Of a DNA stretch of 64,000 nucleotides, positions 23,387 through 34,044 are shown piece by piece. The position numbers and the translations under genes were made by a program. Under the pieces are notes generated by a model that worked only from the letters and a program-made list of their open reading frames with translations, was not told the origin of the DNA and did not search any database. How positions within the stretch are numbered: the stretch's first letter is position 1; each line of letters begins with the position of its first letter. This stretch comes from Rhabditoides inermis (lineage: Eukaryota > Nematoda > Chromadorea > Rhabditida > Rhabditidae), in NCBI GenBank assembly GCA_963966185.1, contig CAWZYM010000272.1, positions 186,001 through 250,000 on the forward strand, given 5' to 3'.

Positions 23387-24077
23387 TTAACTTGATTCCT
23401 TGGGCACTGGCGACATGATAGTCTTGAAGAGGGGAGTGCGCGAGACGGGCCTGCAATGGGGAGAGTGAGGGAGGCAGGAGGGGGGAGACGCTCACCTCTC
23501 GAACACGACTCCGTGTATCTTGGGCAGCGTCGGCGGCATCGTCGGCGCGTCGAACTCGTGCCGCCCGCCCACGAACTGCACCACCGAGATCTCGAACGTC
23601 TAGGCATACGGTAGTCAGTACGGGATACGGTAGCGCACCGTACCTTCTTCTTGTCCTGCAAGAACGACTCGGGAAACAGGTCGCTCGCCATCCACATACA
23701 GAACGCGTCCACATTGGCGTAGGGCGAGATGCCGACGATAGCGCCTCCAGTACGGAGTGGGTTACGGTAGGGTTACGGAGTACAATGTGGGTTACGGTAC
23801 CGTGCTTTCCGCGGTTGTGCGTGTGCGAGTCTAGTATGGCGAGCGTGTCGCTGCTGCGCTGGTAGATGAGCATCGTCGCGCGCTCATACGCGATCAGCAC
23901 CATGTAGATGTTGGGCAGACGGGTCAGGTGCGGGCTGCAATGTAGACGCTCCGCCCACTCTGGCCCCGCCCCTCCCACTCACCATGTGACCGCCTCGCGA
24001 ATCCGCTGCGGCAGCTTCTCGTGCAGCACACCCTTGACCGAGACAAAGTCCACCTGGTGTAAGAGGAGAGAAGTGAG

Positions 24078-24110
<33 letters not shown>

Positions 24111-24365
24111 GTACTACCTCGTGGAATATCGACGCCACGGCCGCGATCGCCTGCGGAATCGTGAACGTGTCGCGCACCTATACGATATCGATTGATTATC
24201 GATCGATATCAGTGGTCTACCTTGGTGGTGCCGTGCTCGACGAACGTCTCGCCGACTTGTGTTCTGAAAGAGATCAAAGTGAGTGCGAGAAGACTGAGAG
24301 AAATAAAAGACAGAGAGAGTGAAGAGAGAGAGAGAGAAGAGGAGAGAGAGAGAGAGAGATAAAAG

Positions 24366-24415
<50 letters not shown>

Positions 24416-24519
24416 AAGCCAGAGAGAGAGAGAGAGATAAAAGCCAGAGAGAGAGAGAGAGATAAAAGCCAGAGAGAGAGAGAGATAAAAGCCAGAGAGA
24501 GAGAGAGAGAGAGAGATAA

Positions 24520-24556
<37 letters not shown>

Positions 24557-24561
24557 AAGCC

Positions 24562-24592
<31 letters not shown>

Positions 24593-24669
24593 AAAGCCAG
24601 AGAGAGAGAGAGAGAGAGAGAGATAAAAGCCAGAGAGAGATAAAAGCCAGAGAGAGAGAGAGATAAAAG

Positions 24670-24703
<34 letters not shown>

Positions 24704-24756
24704 ACGCCAGAGAGAGAGAGAGAGAGAGAGAGATAAAAGCCAGAGAGAGATAAAAG

Positions 24757-24810
<54 letters not shown>

Positions 24811-24830
24811 AAGCCAGAGAGAGATAAAAG

Positions 24831-24899
<69 letters not shown>

Positions 24900-24916
24900 C
24901 CAGAGAGAGATAAAAG

Positions 24917-24966
<50 letters not shown>

Positions 24967-26202
24967 AACCCGAGAGAGAGAGAGAGAGAGAGAGATACGC
25001 ACGCTCGCTTGACCATCTCCGCATTGTGTGTCATGTTACCGTCCATAATGCCGTTCACGATCACCGAAAAGATCTCCTGCGGCAGCACCTTATACTGCAA
25101 CACGGGGCTACGGTACGGGTATGGTAGCTACCGTATACCTTCTGTCGGTACTCGATGTGTCGCTGGGCGTAGCGCGGCGACTTGCGGTACTGCGGCACCA
25201 CCCACCAGCCAGTCGGCGCCAGCACCGGCAGCTGCACGTCGTTCCTGCGCGGGTTACGGTAGAGTACAGTAACCGTCGGGGATTACGGTACCGGTTGAAA
25301 ATGGCGGCCATGGAGAGGGCGATGATGGTGCAGGCGTTGGAGGGTGTGGGTCGGCCGGCGAGGCGAGACTGCGAGTGCGAGGACTGCAGCGTGTAGACCA
25401 ATGTGTGCGACTGAAACCATCATAGATTAGATTATGGCCGCTCGGAGAGTCGGCGCGCATACGTTGGGGTCGACGGGGTAAACGATGGACTCTTGCAGTT
25501 TCAGATTGCACGTCGTCTGGTCGGTGCGCGACGTGGAATGCGACGCGTCGGCGAGCTGAGCCGGCTCCTTGGAGCGGCCGCCGACGCGCAGCGCCTGCAT
25601 CTTCAGCAGCGTCTCAGTGTGCAGCACTGTCGCGCTGAAACCATGGGGGTAAAGAACAGGAGCGATCGAATGACTGCACCTGATCTTGCGCACGGGCGTG
25701 CTGCTCACCGCCTTTTGCAGCAGGCGGTCGAGCATCGTGTGGTTAGTAGAGGAAGCGGAGTCAGTAGCGTGGTTAGTAGGGTTAGTAGCTTTCGGCACGA
25801 CGGCGCTGACCGCAGACGACGGACGACTAGTGGCGGACGGCGGCTGCAAGGGCTACGGTAGAGTACAGTAGTCGCGGGGTGGCGGCGCACCATCGCGAGC
25901 GCGTTCTCGGAGCGGCCGGCAAAGTCGGCGACGCGCAGCGGGCGCGACTGCGACTGCGAGTGCGAGTCCAGGTCGGCGAAAGGAGCGGGGGAGCTGGGGG
26001 TCACGCCTGCAAGATAACAGGTGAGGGAGAGAAGGCATAGACGACAGCAGCAAGGATAGCGGGACGTAGGGGAAGGGCGGGGTCGGCCAGGGGAGCAGCA
26101 GCGCCAGCTACCTTTAGTCGTCCAGCCGGCGCGGGGCAGGCACATCGAACCGAATACCCTGTGGAAGGACGCGGCGGCGGCGCGGTGACTCCAAGCAGAC
26201 AT
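23387..26202 (-). CDS. Candidate papain-like cysteine peptidase, paralogue A (family not recognised)
   Basis: Coding exons in reading order: 26112-26202, 25891-26006, 25680-25843, 25463-25634, 25292-25410, 25139-25244, 25003-25094, 24221-24263, 24118-24177, 23983-24053, 23801-23934, 23644-23744, 23496-23599, 23387-23450. All phases fit; 478 residues. Residues 1-165 are Ser/Pro/Thr-rich and probably disordered. Conserved with paralogue B (30219-32379) are RPTPSNACTIIAL (Cys208), FTIPQAIAAVASIF, LPNIYMVLIAYERATML and ILDSHTHNRGKHGAIVG (His382). A buried Cys after PSNA and a late Asp-Ser-His-x-His before a Gly-rich turn recall papain-fold peptidases and deubiquitinases, but that is inference from motif order only. 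The intron 24264-25002 is filled by a GA-rich minisatellite. The intron after 23801 is only 56 nt with an unusual CTGGAG acceptor. Confidence 0.75.
24288..24998. repeat. GA-rich minisatellite built on (GA)n plus GATAAAAGCCA
   Basis: About 700 bases of (GA)n of varying length interrupted roughly 20 times by GATAAAAGCCA. It fills the intron 24264-25002 of peptidase-like paralogue A. Open frames run through it on the minus strand (Ser-Leu repeats with GFYL/AFIS), but this is a reading of the repeat, not a protein. Confidence 0.95.
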
Positions 26203-26646
26203 GCAGATGACGGCGCGCGCATCCGCATCTCATTCGCATGGCGAGGACTGTTGAAATGGTGCTATGCTGATAGGCAAGCAGACGTATCTAGCTTGACCGG
26301 CAAGCGACGCACGTTTTTGCGACCAGAGTGACACACGTTTCAGGCGCTACTACTAATAACACTTACTTTGCATGATAAGTTGAGCGATCCCGTTGCGGTC
26401 AAGGTAGCGCGGATGCCATCACGTAGTGCGGTCTCGCCCATGAGGTGTCGTTGCTCATTAGAAAGGGCGAGCAGCCATCTCTTTTCCGGCTAACTGGTTA
26501 GTTTACGCGTTTACGGGTTACAGCTCGCGTCAGAGGCGTCAGACTTCACTCAACCAGCAATAACAAAATGTCACCTTACGATTAGAAACAATGTGTGTGG
26601 GGTTTCCGGCTCTTTCTCTCTCTCTCCCTCTCTCTCTCCCTCCCTC

Positions 26647-26688
<42 letters not shown>

Positions 26689-28149
26689 CATTCCGCACGA
26701 GAGCGGTTTGCAGAGAGCGCATAAAATTAATACACGTTGGCGTAATCGAGAAATGGATCTTTTTCGATGACGTTTTAAATAGTGAAACACATGCGTAAAG
26801 ATAGTAAGTTTGGCTTGACTCAATTCAACAAAAGCGCAACAAAAATGCATGAAACGTTCACAAATAAAAAAAATCTGCGCATACTGAACTGTTGAAACCA
26901 ACACACCGACAAATGAAGAGACTTGAAAACAAATAGCTTAATTAGAAGTGATATACATGTTCGTGTTTGTGTTAGTATTTGTAAAGACTTCTCTTATTCT
27001 CTAGGGATGGGCGAGGCTTATTGTGAAACATAAACTGCACGGTAGTGAGTCAAACAACTACATAATAACACATTATTTGTGTTTTCTATCTTTTGTAAAG
27101 AAGATTCAAATCTCACAAGCAAATGGCAACATGTCACACCCCACAACTCGCTATGTTTTGATGGAATCTTGTAAGCATGCACCATACCAAGCCTTAGCCA
27201 AAATTAAAAGTCTCGAAGAGCACCGGAAGTGCCCTAATTAAGCACCGGAAGTTTACATGTATTCTCGTGAGCGATAGGTCATTGCGCATGCCATCTCGAA
27301 ATTCGCACAGTGAAACAACGGTTCGGCGGCCCCTAGTGGCTAGTGAGCTAACTCATAAGTAGTTATGACCAAGGTTCGGTCCCCGTCGGTGCAAAATGTC
27401 AGTAAAGATTCCAAACCTTAACTTTCTTGACACTGATAATATTTAAGGAACGGAGGCGCGGGGGCGCGGCTCAGTGAATAGAAAGTTCTTCTCTCAATGT
27501 CCTGCTTGCTGACCTCCCCTCGGAGTTGGTTTCTTGCAATTTCAGAGCAATCCTTTTTCATGGCAGTCAGAAAGCGTCACAGCACTATCTACGAACTCGA
27601 ATTTCAAGATTCAAGACATCCGACGCCACCTGACCCACCCTTTCTTTGCGGATGTTGACGTGAACCAAAATTCCTCTCGTTCTCGACTAGGACCCCAGAT
27701 TCAACCGGGTAAACAAAAATTGTACCATTTTTGTAAAAAAAGAGGCATATCTTGTCAACATTTTATCATGACAATGTATTACTATAGAAAACGAAGTATA
27801 CTAAACTAGTATACTATGTCGTTAGTCCATAGCCATAACAACGAAAATGTCAGATCTCGCTTAAAACACATTTATTATAAATCGATCAACGCACTTGAGG
27901 GACTCGATTTATGGCAAGATGAAAAACACATTCATATCTCTTCGGAAAAGGGAGAAAACTCAAATTGACGGATTCCCTAGAGTCTTTCATGCCGGTTGTG
28001 CAAACGGTGTTGTGTGTGAAATAACTGATTTTATTCATAATTGAATCCGTGTTGTATAACCATAACACAGTTAATTTATAAGAGTTTTTGGAAACGCTGT
28101 ATCTAGTTGGCATAGTTCTCATAGCTTATTAAGCTTATAGTTACACACA
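26203..28149. other. Non-coding intergenic stretch with microsatellite and tRNA-like repeat
   Basis: Upstream flank of peptidase-like paralogue A. It holds a CT microsatellite at 26608-26688 and a degenerate tRNA-like sequence at about 27320-27393 (TAGTGGCTAGTGAGC, then GGTTCGGTCCCC). A long low-GC tract follows without convincing exons. Confidence 0.6.
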
Positions 28150-28700
28150 AAACGTGAGAAAACTACATCTACAAGAGACTTGAAGGTTCTTGTAACCGCT
28201 TACACAACGTGTTTCCGCTTCAAGCTAGAGTATTGTACTGAATTGTGGAACTCTCAGGATGTGGGATCAGTGAACTTGATCGAGTCAGTGCAGCGATACT
28301 ATACGCGCCGAATATGTCGCCGCGCTGGCTTGTTCTCGCTCACCTATCCCCTAACGCCTCCAGCTTCTTGGCCTTCAAACTCTTGAACAACGCCGCTTCA
28401 TAAATGATGTAGTGTACATTCACAAGGTTATCACTAAAACCACCGCTCTTAATTATTCTGGTCTTTTTTCTTTTCACATTAGTCCCAACTCGGTCGCGCA
28501 CATCTCACAATTATCGTCTTTTGCCATCATATGACTCGTTTCTGCGGAGCAGCGCGTTCTTTCAGAGAGTTTATGGAGTTTGGAACTCACTTCCATCTGA
28601 TATTGTTGAATCTGCGAAAACCAGTAACGTGAAATCCCACTTAGTACACAATCCCCATTTGCATCCCATATCCCATATCCCATGTCTAAAATTCGACATT
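28150..28700 (+). pseudogene. Decayed non-LTR retrotransposon (LINE), C-terminal end of reverse transcriptase ORF
   Basis: Three frame-shifted pieces line up with the end of jockey/CR1-type LINE ORF2. Piece 1 (about 28201-28347) reads KLEYCTELWNSQ, then LIESVQRYYTRRIC. Piece 2 (28353-28534, another frame) reads RLQLLGLQTLEQRRFIND and ends in a stop. Piece 3 (about 28557-28650) reads VYGVWNSLPSDIVES. The tripartite pattern LEY..W, ESVQRR.T and LE.RR...D, then VWN.LP..VV, is typical of this region. It is broken by at least two frameshifts, so it is an inactive remnant. Confidence 0.75.
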
Positions 28701-30218
28701 TGTAGTTTGCTTATTGTCTACTCTTTGAATGTTTCTTCTTTTTTCCCTATTTCACTATCCTACCGTAAGCACTGTTATGTTTTCTATGATGCACATGTTA
28801 AGTTAAGTACTCAACACGGTAATAAACTATTTATTTCAACTATTTACTATTAGGGAAGCCTCGTTTTGGGTATTGTTCACATGATGGAACAGATTTGTTT
28901 CATTTCTGAATCTATAGCCATTAATTATCATAAAGCACTTTTTTGTTTATGTAGATCAACTATTTGGACCAAAACGGGAAAACCACTGTCTATTTCAATG
29001 CTTTTGTCATCAGTAAGATCCTGTTTTCTGAAAAACTTCATTCAAGCTCGAGCGAAAGTCCAAAACGGATCTGCAAACAACACGGCGTTCCGTTATTCCG
29101 TTTTTAAAGGATGTACAATGTGTTATTCCCTGATCTTCAGAATGGGGCCGCTTTCGTTCTCTTCAATCAAGACGAGTTTTGAAGTTCTGTTTGCGCAGAA
29201 AAAGTGCTAAAAATACAAACAATTTTTCCACGTTTTTACAATTTCAAAATAAAGTTTTATTGACGAGAACAAAAGCGACCCCAACCTGAAGATCAGGCCA
29301 GATTACATTGTCCGGATAAGTTCTTCAATTTCCCGCCCAACATCTGCGATCATTTGGAGACGCGACGAGGTTTGAGTGAAATATTGAACAATACATTCAA
29401 TACAATCTGCATCGTTCAGATTGGCATGAAATACCAAGTCACCGCAGGCTTGCCGCATGAATGATTTTGTTTATATGAATCTTCTAGCAAATGAAAAAAT
29501 CTTACCATTTGTTCGCAGTGGTGTTTGATGCATGTTTTTTGTAGATCTGTTTTGGCGCTCCAGGAAAAGAGCGGATTCGTTCGAGATTCGTGTAAGGCCC
29601 ATCTTTAAGGCGGTTCGGTCTCCCTGCTCACGTCGTTCCGCTCGTTCAGCATCTGTTCTGCCTCCGACGTCGACTCAGCGAATAGGACAATGTTGTCGAG
29701 CTTCAGATGAGAGAGTCGTCGGCCGTCGATGTATATTGGATGACATTAGCGAGTGCGGTTGTTAGGAACTCTCGTAGACTCGTAGATCAATCGGCTACAT
29801 AGAGCGAAAGACGACCTGCGGCAGGAGCATCCGTGAGGTCGCCCTATTTTACTTTTTGTTTACAAGCTTTTTCAACGCGAGAACAGCTATACAAAGGAGG
29901 ACGGACAGACGATGAAGACGGGCGACTACCGATAAACTGTTCTCGTACTTTGGGCGCAGAAATTACTACAAACAGTGGGCAACAGACGCTCAAGAATGCT
30001 AACTGTGGAGAAAGCTGGGCTCCGCGCTCGCTATCTGAAGAAGCAGGTATTCAAGGAAATATTCAGGGCGTTCCCTTTCACTTTTACACAACAGCAACCT
30101 TTTGTTTCAGTTGCCCAGCATTTGCTGCGAACAAATCGACTCTTGTTGTGATTGTGACCTGTAACGTATAGGCAATACACGCTCGTGTCGGTATTTTGTG
30201 TTTTGTCCCGGGCCGGAC
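28701..30218. other. Intergenic stretch without a recognised gene
   Basis: Several ORFs of 77-114 codons occur on the plus strand (28866-29210, 29532-29765, 29833-30171) but none shows a recognisable domain, and base composition is mixed. It may contain further LINE debris and the 5' flank of peptidase-like paralogue B. Confidence 0.4.
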
Positions 30219-32379
30219 ATGCAAATCGCCAACACGCCAACTCAGCCCTTTGCCTACCTGGCGAGTCGCCGCGAAACTCGCATTATCCTACCGCCACGCA
30301 CCATCCGGCAGCGGACATGGAAGAACAGCCGACCCTTCTGCCATTCCTCCTCACACATGGCGCAGCTGGGCGTGTCTCCCGTGGGCGGAGCCGCTGTGGG
30401 CGGAGCCAGGCGCAAGCGCCGCGCCGCCGTCTCGCCGCCGCCTCCTCTGCGTCGGAGCCTTCGTCGCGCCGAGTCTTACCTGCCCCGCTTCTCGGCCAAC
30501 CTGGAGAACGTGGGTGTGAATGACGTCATCAGTCGATATCGATCGATCGATGACGTCATGGTTGCTGTTCAGTACTGCGTGTTCACGTGGCGTCTGCCGC
30601 TCGAGATGTCGCAGTCGCGGATCGGCGGCCGCTCCGCTCCCTCCAACGCCTGCACGCTGATCGCGGTGCGTGCGATGACGTCACACCGGAAGTGACGTGT
30701 ACTTCTAGATCCGGTTCGCGGAGCTGCTGCACCGGCGGGACGTGGCGCTGCCGCCGGCGCCGCCGATTCGACGGGCGGTGGTGCGTGGATGGAAAGAGAA
30801 GGGGGATGTGTACACGTAGACACGCTTGCGTGTAGCTACTGCTGCTATTCGCTGTCGCGTGTGTATCGATATCCAGCCGCCTCTAGCAGCTGCTGAACTT
30901 CCCCCCACCTCTGTACCGGTTGCAGTGTCGCGTGCGTCCGCAGCCGCAGAAGCGCGCGTCGGCCGGAGAAGACAGCTGGTCCGAGGCGGAGGAGACCACA
31001 CACCACCAGGAGGGCGGAGGAGCCGCCTTCCGCGATATCGACTGGGAGCACGAGGTGCGCGATCGAGTGATTATCGATCGATACTCATTGCTGGCAGGAG
31101 TACGTTTACGTGTACGAGGAGCGGCCGGCGCCCGTGTATGTGCTGCCGTATGAGGGCAAGGTGACGTCACTTCCGGTTGAACATCGATGATGTCACACTG
31201 TTGCAGCCGCGTGTCTATCCCAACCACCCGCTCTCTGCGCCAGCGCTCGCCGCATTTGTCGACTCGCTCATTGACGGAAACGACTTGCACGAGAAGGTAT
31301 CGAATGATTATCGACCGATTATCGATCAGTTTCTAGGCGGTCGCGCTGCGCACGTCCAACGAGCAGAACTTCACGATTCCTGACGCCATTGCCGCCATTG
31401 GAAACTCGTTCGTCGAAGTGAGTGTTGATTGATGGTCGATCGATATCGATTGTGTCTCGCAGGTCGACTACTGTGCCGTGCGCGGATCGTTCCTCACTCA
31501 GATACCGCGCTTTCTGAAGTCCGCCGTGCGCTGGTGCGTTGGGGCAAACTGTAGATGGATCACGGGATACCGTACTAAATGTAAACTGTAGTTTGGTCGA
31601 TACTGTAGACACTGTGACTGTAGATGATACTTTATAGTTACTGTATCCTATCAGTATGAGAACAGGACACGCCCCGACCGTACACCATTTTTTCAGTCCG
31701 TCGATGGTGCACCTGCCGCGTCTGTACATGGTGATGATTGCGTACGAGCGCACGGTGCTGCTGGTGTACGAGAGGGCGAGGGACGTGGTCTTCATCGCAG
31801 ACGGACACATGCACGGAAACGCGGAGGGTGCGTCTCTCCTCCTCCTCCTTCTCCTCCTCCTCCTTCTCCTCCTCCTGTCGCGGCTGCGAGCGACCAGAGA
31901 TGGCAGGTCCCAAAGATATCCCTGGATATCTCTTGTCGCTCGCAGCCGCGACACCTCCGCCCCTCCTCTCTTTGTGTAGATGCAACGTGTGTTGACCGAA
32001 ATTGGCCGATCAATCCACTTATCGATTGTTTATCGATTAGGCGGTCTGCTGGCGTGCGCGTCGATGCAGGACGTGACGCGGTTCACGCAGTGGGTCACGC
32101 TCAACGTCTTCCCCGAGACGTACCAGTACCCGCCCGACGTTGTGCAGGTACGGTAGGGGTACTGTAAAGAGGCTGGGGTACTGTAGGTGTCGATCGTAGG
32201 AGTGATTGAGTCGTCTTTTTCAGGAGTTCGAGATCTCGTTCCTGTACTACACTGGAGTGGCGGGTGTGGACGACTGTGCGCCGGCGCTGCCGCCGCCGCC
32301 CCCGCCGCACTATGTCTTCTCGGACCCCACCCTCAACGCTGTGCCCACCAAAATGGTCCGCATCGAGTACCAGGTCTAG
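30219..32379 (+). CDS. Candidate papain-like cysteine peptidase, paralogue B
   Basis: Coding exons: 30219-30509, 30573-30665, 30709-30780, 30926-31054, 31098-31160, 31207-31296, 31337-31417, 31463-31533, 31697-31827, 32041-32147, 32224-32379; 427 residues if the ATG at 30219 is used (ATG 30357 is an alternative). It aligns with paralogue A through GRSAPSNACTLIA (Cys124), NFTIPDAIAAIGNSF, LPRLYMVMIAYERTVLLV and FIADGHMHGN (His334), then a C-terminal VQEFEISFLYYTG. The exons coding VDYCAVRG.. and the two that follow end in the same phases as in paralogue A, and the first is 71 nt in both, so the two genes arose by duplication. Here the Asp-Ser-His of A is Asp-Gly-His. The N-terminus is Arg/Pro-rich. 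The end converges with the LRR gene; AATAAA at 32772 is a possible polyadenylation signal. Function inferred only. Confidence 0.75.
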
Positions 32380-32898
32380 GCCGGCGAAATGGTCCGCATC
32401 GAGTAGGTCTAGGCTATCTACTGTATCTGTGCCATAACCGTTTCATCATCCTTAGCGCGTATCTAGAATATTGCTTTGTTTTATCCACTAGGCGTACAGT
32501 AATAGTTGATGTGATATGTGATCGAATCCGCACTATTGTCTTGTTTTATCCTAGGCTATATCAGCCGCCTCTGTTAATTAATTCTTAAGAAACCTCAACA
32601 ACTATCTTCTGTGATCTTATCGTTTCCGCGTTTGTTTTGCTGTTCACCCGCTCTTGTGCCATTGCTTCACGCCTTTTTTTGTTATTCTTGTTGCGTTTTA
32701 TTCACGTATTGCACGATAAATGATTTGCATTACACGCAAATGACCCATGAACTAGTATGGCGGTGATACACAATAAAGAAAAGTAGCATCAACAAAGGTT
32801 CGTAGCCAATGAGAAGACATGGTCAATGACTTCGATAGTGCAAGACACATCTTGGCTATAAAGAGCTGCTGGGGCGACGGCGAATACGATACGTATAT

Positions 32899-32900
<2 letters not shown>

Positions 32901-32937
<37 letters not shown>

Positions 32938-32972
32938 CGAGAGAGGAGGAGGAGGAGGAGGAAGAGAGGGTA
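32901..32972. repeat. Compound (GT)n(GA)n(GGA)n microsatellite
   Basis: GT run 32901-32919, GA run to about 32945, then GGA units; it lies in the 3' flank of the LRR gene. Confidence 0.85.
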
Positions 32973-32974
32973 GA

Positions 32975-33119
32975 TCATTGTACCCTGATGGCAACGTTTG
33001 GTGGCTTGGCGGCTAGAAGGGCGGCCTTGCACGCGTCTGACAGCGGGTTGCCGGCCAGATTGATTTGCATGAGAGACGGGAACGAAGAGAACAGAAGGGA
33101 GGCGTCCACTTCTGGAACT

Positions 33120-33155
<36 letters not shown>

Positions 33156-33548
33156 CGAAACATACCCTGTATTTTGTTTCCGCTGAGATCGAGTATAGCC
33201 ATGTTCTTCATTGCGAGCAGAGCAGGCGGGAACTCGGTGAGCGCGTTGTTCGCCGCGTTCAGACCCTGCAAGCAGAGTCTGCATTCTTGTGATGGGATAG
33301 CTTATTTCAATGTTTGTTCTCCTAGAACTATGATCGAATTTCACCTTGACTTTCGTCCACTCTGCCAGTTCTTCAGGAATCTCCGAGATCTGATTGCCTT
33401 CACAGTTGCAGACTGAAAAGGTGCCAGCTGCCTTAGCACCTTGTCGGATTGACTCACTGGTGACGTTCGGAAACTTGGCGACGAGTTTCTTGGGGAACTT
33501 CTTGAAGTCGTTCGCGCGAAGACTCACCTGTGAGAAAACAATTTTCAT
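32975..33548 (-). CDS. LRRC20: Short leucine-rich repeat protein, LRRC20-like; 5' end uncertain
   Basis: Coding exons in reading order: 33458-33548 (as an ATG start, or 33458-33527 as an internal exon), 33345-33412, 33166-33265, 32975-33120. Phases fit. The LRR landmarks are VSLRANDFKKFPKKLVAKF, NQISEIPEELAEW, NNALTEFPPALLAM, MAILDLSGNKI and LMQINLAGNPLSDACKAAL. Order and spacing resemble LRRC20, a small cytosolic LRR protein of unknown role. A CACAG acceptor right before 33527 suggests an upstream exon that I could not find; otherwise translation starts MKIVFSQ at 33548 and gives about 134 residues against 184 in human. Introns and upstream flank hold CT microsatellites (33121-33150, 33550-33620). 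Confidence 0.65.
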
Positions 33549-33585
33549 TATCTCTCTCTCTCTATCTTTCTCTCTCTCCCTCCCT

Positions 33586-33623
<38 letters not shown>

Positions 33624-33642
33624 ATGTGTAATTAGTAGGACT

Positions 33643-33893
33643 GACGAGGAGTGTTGTTAGAGCCACACTCGCGGATCCGAACCAAGTTGATAGGATATCT
33701 TAGTTAGGACCCTAGACATCGATTTCTGGTGTTACTTTTTCCTACGCGCTATATACGTTTTCAGTACGAAAACGTACAGGGCTGTGTTTTGGCTACCTCA
33801 TTCCTCCTCTGGCGGTCAAAGACCGAGCCGTTGTGGCCTAGTGGTTCGCGCGTCAGTCTGTCAGAACAGAGGCTGGGGTTCGAGTCCGCGCAC
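33643..33893 (+). mobile_element. Foldback/SINE-like element with tRNA-like end (copy 2)
   Basis: Closely matches 14839-15094 along its whole length (GAGGAGTG.TGTTAGA, TAGGATA.CTTAGTTAGGACC, ACATCGATTTCTGGTGTTAC, ACGAAAACGTACAGGGCTG, GGCGGTCAAAGACCGAGCCG) and ends in the tRNA-like part 33828-33893. No inverted second arm is seen here. It lies in the divergent region between the LRR and bestrophin genes. Confidence 0.75.
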
Positions 33894-34044
33894 ACGACTT
33901 TTGTTTTGCCAGCAGAGAAGGAGAAGGAGAAGGACTGAAACATGAAACCGATGTGAAATCGCGAGAATGTGCTAAGTAATCATGATCAGTGGACGAGAGA
34001 GATGACTGTCATTTCCTCCACCCTCCTTCCCCTGTCGCGGTCGC

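Noticed and set aside
24114..25103. 329-codon minus-strand ORF rich in Ser and Leu
   Set aside because: It is a read-through of the GA minisatellite; the true exons of the peptidase-like gene flank it with good splice sites.
31319..31954. 211-codon minus ORF
   Set aside because: Antisense shadow of paralogue B exons plus an intronic GGA repeat.
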